Source: Erpobdella octoculata
Lineage: Eukaryota; Annelida; Clitellata; Hirudinida; Erpobdellidae
Assembly (NCBI GenBank): GCA_963978895.1
Contig: CAXBUH010000050.1
Coordinates: 149,001-213,000 of the forward strand
Length of the DNA stretch: 64,000 bases
Direction: 5' to 3'
Shown: positions 57,208-64,000 of the stretch, piece by piece
How positions within the stretch are numbered: position 1 is the first letter of the stretch
Layout of the letters: each line of letters opens with the position of its first letter
The notes under the pieces: model-generated
The model's database searches: none
Told to the model about the DNA's origin: nothing
What the model saw: only the letters and a program-made list of their open reading frames with translations
Program-made: the position numbers and the translations under genes

Positions 57208-58404
57208 GATCGAGTTATTGTTAATTTTGTTGCAAACACCGTGAAAAAATGTCAGACAGAAATGCGGTTGTGTTTTAAATAAGGACATTTAAAAACTAAA
57301 AAAATGCCTTCAAACGTTGAATTTTCCAAGGTGATTCCAAATCTCTTTTTCTGTTTTGCCTAACATTAATTCTATTAACTAGCGTACTAAATAAACACAA
57401 CATAGGCTTTAAAGTCAATTAATCAATGATAAACTAACTTTTCTACATGGATGACTTAAAACTGTTTTCAAATAGTGATTCCCAATTAAATGATGCAATA
57501 TCTTTGATAAAAACGTTTAGTGATGACATAAAAATGGAATTTGGTCTAGCAAAATGCTTCAAAGTCACCATCTAGCATGGTAAAATATATTCCAACTAAA
57601 ACATCAAGCTGGACAATAATACATCATCATCAAAACCTTGGAACCTAATGAAACTTATAAAGATCTTGGTATGCAAGAAATAGATGGCATCCAACACTCT
57701 TTAATGAAAGAAAAAACGTTGCAAACCACCAACAAGCCACCAAATACTCAATTAAAAAAGAATCTGTTAAAATAAAAAATCAGTACTCTATTTTAAATCC
57801 AACCTTTTATATTTATCAAAAAAACAGCAAATAATAAAATTACTCCTCGAAAAAACAAATAATTTAAAAATGAAACCTCTTCATGAATAATTTTTAAAAA
57901 ACTTGACATTCCAACAACATATAAGGAAAAAACCATGTCATGGCTAATGAGCTCGGGTCTCAAAAGTGAAACAGAGAGTCTCATAATAGTTGCCCATGAT
58001 CAGGCACTCAACACCAGATACTTTTCGAAAGCATATTTTGAAGCAAGAAGTTGACAGTCGGTGCAGACTATGCAACAAGGCAGAAAAACACATTAGTCAT
58101 ATTGTTTCAGAAAGCACAATTCTAGCTCCAACTGAGTACACAAAAAGACACATCAATGTAGCAAATTACATCTACTGGAAATTGTATAAACACTTTGGAG
58201 GTAAGTTGTGTAAACACTTTGGAGCTAAGGCACCCAAAAAGTGCTATGAACATCAACCAGAAAAATAATCCATGTGGATGATGTCACAATCACATGGGTT
58301 TTACCAGGTCATCATAGACCAAACAATTCCAGCTAACAGACCTGATAATGTAATTCACAATAAAAGAGACAAAGAATGCTTGTTGGTTGAGGTGTCTGTT
58401 GTCG
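57208..58404 (+). pseudogene. R4/Dong-like LINE, second copy, 5'-truncated
   Basis: Same family as 6996-10660, opposite strand. Traces include VNFVANT near 57217, FYMDDLKLFSNSD-like sequence at 57445-57480 (catalytic box kept), WLMSSGLKSETESLI near 57940, the knuckle CRLCNKAEKHISHIV near 58060, and ANRPDNVIHNKRDKECLLVEVS near 58335-58400. Several internal deletions and frame changes. It stops in the endonuclease at the MITE edge. Confidence 0.8.
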
Positions 58405-58590
58405 ACATTCGTATAACAAAACAGCCAAAAAAAAGTAAAACAAAACGTGGGGTGCCTTCTATGTTTATATTCAAAAAGCGTTTTATTCTGTTTGAAAAAT
58501 AGCAGATGGTTTGAGTAAAAGGCGCCCCACGTTTTAAGTTTTTAAAAAATCTGGCATGTTCGTTATACGAATGTCTAAAATTAATGCATG
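58403..58590. mobile_element. Palindromic MITE-like element
   Basis: GACATTCGTATAAC at the left and GTTATACGAATGTC at the right are perfect inverses. Further inside, AAAACGTGGGG-GCCTT pairs with AAGGCGCCCCACGTTTT. The whole 180 bp could fold on itself. No clear target duplication. Confidence 0.65.
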
Positions 58591-59014
58591 CCTCCATCAA
58601 GACATTTCTCACACAGCCCAGAAAAAAATTACTTTCTTCTTTTTAGTTTACAAAAACGTCCTATTTTAAAAGATTCTTTTAATTATTTTATTTTGTAAGA
58701 ATAAATTTTATACTGACTTGCAAAATTTTCACATTTTGAGTTTTTTGAGTTTCTAAGCAAATATTCTTTTATCCACCTCACATTTGAGGTCCTGGAAATC
58801 ACGTAATTAAAAACCGATAAAATACGTATATTTTTACTTCTGAGTAAATACTAAATACTAATTTTTAACTTAACCGTTTTTGAATAGCAGTTATTCTGCA
58901 AAAACAAATAACCTTATTTTCCAACCCAAATGAATTTTTTTAGTAATTTTTATAATATATTATATAAATAAACTACATAATACAAACCAGTGGCATAGCT
59001 TTGATAAACCGGAC

Positions 59015-59891
59015 CAGGGGCGTAGCTAGGGGGGGCAGGGGGGGCGAGCTGCCCCGGGCGCCATCTTGGGGGGGCGCCGAAGAGGAAGATACAGTATATT
59101 CATGCTAGACTAACTCTCTCTCAATGTTTGCGTAAGATGCAAGAAAAACAGTAGTTTCCTTCCTTGCATCAGGATGTCGTCCACAGTCTAGTTGTATATC
59201 TGCTGCTTCAGTCCATTTAGTTGTTCTGCAGCATCAAACTTGTTAGGTTCTTAGAAAGGGAGAGAGCCATGTCACTCATGTGTTTTATTTCAAACCGATT
59301 AGCCACAATCTAGGCACAGATCTCCGGCTCAGGCAAGGTGGAACTTGGTGACCCCTTCATGCTCCAGCCACCAGTCATTTCACATCGTTGACGTAGAGCC
59401 AATGTTTTGAAAGCTGCTCTTGCTATCTAGAACGTCTGTGCCCTGTGCAGCACACCTCCTTTATGACATCAAGTTTATGACACACAGCCTAAGGACCATA
59501 TTTAATTTCATCAGTGTGTGCATTTATTGACATTTATTTATTACATTTATTTTCATTTATTTTGTGGATTTTTAAAAAACTTATTTCTGTTCTTTACGGT
59601 ATTTTAAATAAAAATTTTGCTTGCCGCATTTTTTTTCAAATACTGATCGCGAAAAGATGGCGCCAAAACGCACGCATATAAACCTACACTTTTAGTTCTT
59701 AAGAGAACGGCAAAAGTATGAACGAAGTAAACATCGAATCTTTTTCTCAACAAAAGTCAAATGATAAGAACAATAGGACACGTAACGTTTAACTTTAACT
59801 TCTTCATTGCAACGGGGGGAGGCCCGGGTCGCCGGGGGGCGCAAAATTTATAGTTTCGCCCCGGGCGCCAAAACCCCTCGCTACGCCTCTG
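59015..59891. mobile_element. hAT-6, nested in hAT-5
   Basis: CAGGGGCGTAGCTAGGGG and its inverted partner (CCCCTCGCTACGCCTCTG) are flanked by the 8-bp duplication AACCGGAC (59007-59014, 59892-59899). G-rich/C-rich subterminal parts include GCCCCGGGCGCC. Non-autonomous. Its terminal repeat resembles that of hAT-5, suggesting related families. Confidence 0.93.
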
Positions 59892-60477
59892 AACCGGACT
59901 CCCGGCCAAAACAACGTCTGGGCCCCCTATTTCTATACACCCTAAAAATATAGGCTAATTTTTCAATATTGCTAACGCAGACGGCGAAATAGAGTACGTA
60001 AGCCACGCCTATCGTCCAACTGTTGGACTAGTGAAATAGAGAATACGTTCATAGAAGGTAGCGCATCGCTTGATGTATTTTATACATTCGATGACCGTCT
60101 TCAGGAATTTCGATCCACCATCTTTAACGTCTAGCGAATCTCGTACAAAATCTCGCGTAACTACCGTAGCCTATAAACAATGGCCGTCATTGAATGACGT
60201 CACCTCCAACAGCATCTTAAGTTAGGATGCGTTCAACAAATAAGCGCTTGATCACGGTGTGCACGCAACATATAATAGTCTAGAAGCTAAAGTTAGTTCT
60301 TATTATATTAACCTATTGTCATTTGAACAATAGACAATTGAGCAACTCAGCAATGGCATAAAATGGCATAATAAAATTTTTTATAGCTATCATGTAAAGC
60401 GTGAATTATGTGATTGATTTTTCTGATATTAATATAATTTAATCAAATGGTTAACAATATTTTCAATGTCAGAGAGA

Positions 60478-60735
<258 letters not shown>

Positions 60736-61250
60736 TGTTATTTTTATTATTCTCACAAAATATTTTACATGCTTTTATAATGTTCTCAAAAGCATGGATA
60801 TTATATGCTCAATCAGCATTTAACATAACATATAACTAATTGATTATCCGACCCAGCTCAGGCCTCCTCAAGGCCCCGGGCCCCCGGGCACTGCACAGGC
60901 GGCCCGGGTTATAGCTACGCCACTAATACAAACTAACCCATTTTAACAAAGATAATGTCTGATTACTATTGAACGGCGCCTTACAACTACCAAAACGCCT
61001 TACAACCAAATTTTTAAAAATAGTAAATAAATAAAAATAAATAAAAATCTAGATACCAAATTTTAAAACCTTTTCATTTTTGGTTTTTGACATATGCGTT
61101 GTTTAGAAAAAAATTATTTTCCTGTTTTATCTCCTCAGGAACAAAATTTTCAAAAACCCTTTCCAAGTGAGTGCTTACGCTATATTTGTTTACGTCGTTC
61201 GGCTGTTTTCAAAAAATTACTCAGCACTTTGAATCATTTGAAAGTCGTTT

Positions 61251-63385
61251 CTTGTGAAATCCAATTACTATAAAATTATAAAAATCAATTAAATTATTAA
61301 ATCCAAAAGTTCATTCAATTTCTCAATTTCTGAGTGAGCAATAAACATTCCGGTATTGTCTGGTAATCTTCGATTGAAACTAATCGACTCATAACGCAGC
61401 TGAAAAAAAACAATAAGTACGATCTACATACGATCATTAAATAACTAAAACAAACCTCGACGTTTTACATAAAAAAAAAATGTATTCCAAATGTAACAGA
61501 AATCTGACCGAACAATTTGTTAAACAACAGTTGATGTGCGATGGACAGGCTTCGACGACGTATGCCCAAGATGGTCAACTGCGTGAGCACTTTATCACTC
61601 GTTTTCATTTACAGTTATTTAGAGCTACATTGATCGACAAATTGTGCTTGTTTTACTTATTTTTAAAGTTTTATTATTAACTTTAGCAACGTCATCCTCT
61701 GTTCAAGTTAGTGAAAACTTCTCCTGTCCAATTCTAGATGTTATTGCTCTGTCTTTGCCAGCAACTGTTTTTTACTCGAATTGCTTATTATTTTTTGCCA
61801 TCATCAAGACTACTGTTTTTATTTTTTAGATTATTAAGAAGAACGACTATTACAACAAATGAATACAAAACCTCTTCAATTTCTAACATTTATGGAACAT
61901 ACTCATTATAAAAATATGCAGGGTAAAATACATTTACCATCAGCATTAGTGCATAACGTCCTTTTTTAAGAACATTCAGTTAAAAGTAATTACAACGAAG
62001 ATTATAAAAATATTAAAATTTAAATAAAATACAGATCATATCAAAGTATAAATGTATTTGCAAAATAACTAAACCATTTGTTATAAATTAAAATTTATTA
62101 TGTAATTAAATTTATTTGATGCACCCTTTTAAATTCAGAACAAATTAGTTTGAATGTTTTCAATTCACAATACGAGCAAATTTATTAAGGTTGAGTTGTT
62201 CAATAATTTAAGCAGTATATATAGAAATGATATGTAAATAAAAATTATGAATATTACTAAAGAAACTGTTTAATAATTACATTATTTTTAAGTTTCCTTA
62301 AAAAGGACATCATACGCTAATGTGTTATGAAAGATGTTTTAAATAGTTGTATTCTCTCTGCAAATGGAACTTGGTTTGAACACAATGGAGACTCGTTATA
62401 GTCTGAAATACTTAGAAGATGTTTACAATTTTAAAATAAAACATTTGAAAATTCAGATCAGATAATATTTTTTTAATAACAAAAAAGCGTGGTTTAAATC
62501 ACGGGAAATTAACAAGTACGCATTCATAGCGAGCGTGCTTAGAAAACTTTGTCGTGGTTGATAATAAGCAAGCGGTTGTAGATGAATCCTTGGTCAGCGA
62601 TATTCTACTACCTACTTTTACACCCGATTTATATCCATTCAGTCCTACACACTTTTTTAACTGTTTCTGTTTTAATTTTTTACCATTTTTTCTTTTAGAT
62701 ATCCTCAGAGAATCTAATCACAAATGCCTTTTTTCATAAAATATTGGTCGCCGCGTGTATTGCCAAAACGCAAAGCGGTCGTCCAGCTGTGGTCGAGGGA
62801 CCAACGCGGTCATTTATTCTTGCTTAGATGCAATTTAAAAAAGTGTTTTCTCTGTGCTTCTTTCTTTCTAAATCTTTCTATAAAAATGTTCATGTCATGC
62901 AAGAAATTCACGTTGAAAATGACTGTGAACTGTTGAAAATGATTTCGTTATTGTAAATTTATTATCATTTTGTTTTTTTAAAGAAGACAAGAAAAAAGAC
63001 TAAATTATTCTTTTGTATGCTTTTATTGCAATCTATTAACATGATCTACCATTTTATTTCATATTGAGAGAATGATTATTAACACATTAGTATTATTATT
63101 TTTTTAAATCGATAATTAATTTTATTTTTGATTCAAATAATAGAATATTACATCACCAGTTCTAACTATTTATTATCTTAAGACAATTTTTAACTAATCT
63201 AAAAAAAGACATTTTATTTAATGAGATCTATTTCATTGCAAAATAAATATAACTAAATTTCATTAATATTTCTTTATTTGCAATTTGAAACTGTTGAAAC
63301 ACATGAATTTTACGAATCAAATATTTTCATTTGCAATGTTCAATGACTTTGACTTAAATGGATTGTTAAGCAGTTTAATGCCTTC
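61251..63385. other. AT-rich DNA, no gene recognised
   Basis: Short frames (for example 61480-61680 and 62554-62936) have no known motif, and no repeat family of this window was detected. Confidence 0.5.
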
Positions 63386-63742
63386 ACCATATACGCATGC
63401 ATGCATACATGCATGCATGCATACATACATGCATACATGCATACATACATACATACATACATACATACATACATACATACATACATACATACATACATAC
63501 ATACATACATACATACATACATACATACATACATACATACATACATACATACATACATACATACATACATACATACATACATACATACATACATACATAC
63601 ATACATACATACATACATACATACATACATACATACATACATACATACATACATACATACATACATACATACATACATACATACATACATACATACATAC
63701 ATACATACATACATACATACATACATACATACATACATACAT
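63386..63742. repeat. (CATA)n microsatellite with CATG start
   Basis: The first ~55 bp mix CATG and CATA, followed by about 76 CATA units. Unlike the other arrays, no mobile-element end was recognised at either side. 63743-64000 holds nothing recognisable. Confidence 0.97.
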
Positions 63743-64000
63743 TCATAAATGGAAAAAATAAATGTATTAAATGTAAATAGCACAGATTATTTTATAAACT
63801 TTGAAAAACAAAATGGCAAGATGGTCGCGTCGACGATCATATAGAATTACCCGTTTTGGCTTACAACAACTCTCTTCTTTCATTAAGATTAGTGCTAACA
63901 ACAACGACGACAACAACAACAATGAAATCAAGAATGCACGCTCCAACAATAAATATAGTGTGTATGTGTGTTTGTTTATAGGTAGTTTTTTTTTACATAA

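Overview
The window looks like repeat-dense nuclear DNA from an AT-rich metazoan, probably an aquatic invertebrate; the species cannot be named from sequence alone. The evidence is the mix of animal mobile elements: R4/Dong-like, CR1/L2-like and RTE-like LINEs, several Gypsy-type LTR elements, BED-finger hAT elements, Helitrons and a tRNA-derived SINE. Long (TA)n, (TTA)n and (CATA)n arrays separate them. No bacterial operons, rRNA genes or CRISPR arrays were seen. Almost every long reading frame belongs to a mobile element. The only candidate host-type gene is a broken, apparently intronless copy of a family-61 glycosyltransferase at 23986-25440 (-).

Layout. 0.5-3.4 kb: Gypsy pol remnant fused to an RTE-type endonuclease remnant (-). 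5.1-7.0 kb: CR1/Jockey-type LINE (+). 7.0-10.6 kb: near full-length R4/Dong-like LINE (-). 12.6-13.6 kb: L2-type LINE 3' end split by a 540-bp MITE with TAA duplications. 17.0-18.9 kb: microsatellites, a Helitron fragment with inverted purine-rich minisatellites, and a tRNA-like unit inside (TA)n. 18.9-22.3 kb: a segment bounded by inverted ~200-bp arms that each carry a hammerhead-ribozyme-like motif, as in Penelope-like elements, with a hAT inserted in it. 22.7-23.1 kb: a SINE whose tail resembles L2. 25.5-30.0 kb: Gypsy-1 with one nonsense codon. 30.0-35.2 kb: Helitron-1 containing Gypsy-2, which has 171-bp LTRs and a TTCAG duplication. 36.1-38.1 kb: Gypsy-3, Gmr1-like.

38.9-55.7 kb is a stack of insertions around (CATA)n arrays. 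Two copies of one LINE family (called REL-LINE here, with a CCHC knuckle and PD-(D/E)XK-like C-terminus) both end directly at (CATA)n. Copy A contains a hAT. Copy B is also preceded by (CATA)n and contains a solo LTR (GGAGA duplication) and a hAT (GCTCAATG duplication), and that hAT contains an L2 LINE with ORF1 and ORF2. Helitron-2 sits in the same microsatellite between an A and a T. 55.7-61.3 kb holds a LINE endonuclease scrap, a Gypsy-2 3' end, and a minus-strand Helitron copy broken by an R4 fragment, a palindromic MITE and two hATs, one inside the other. 61.3-64 kb is AT-rich with no gene seen and ends with another (CATA)n array.

The elements do not form a pathway; they form a relative-age record read from target-site duplications. 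The best leads are the hammerhead motifs in inverted arms, the apparent (CATA)n target preference of REL-LINE, the Helitron with three tandem 5' ends, and the L2-tailed SINE. All family names rest on reading motifs by eye; no searches were run.
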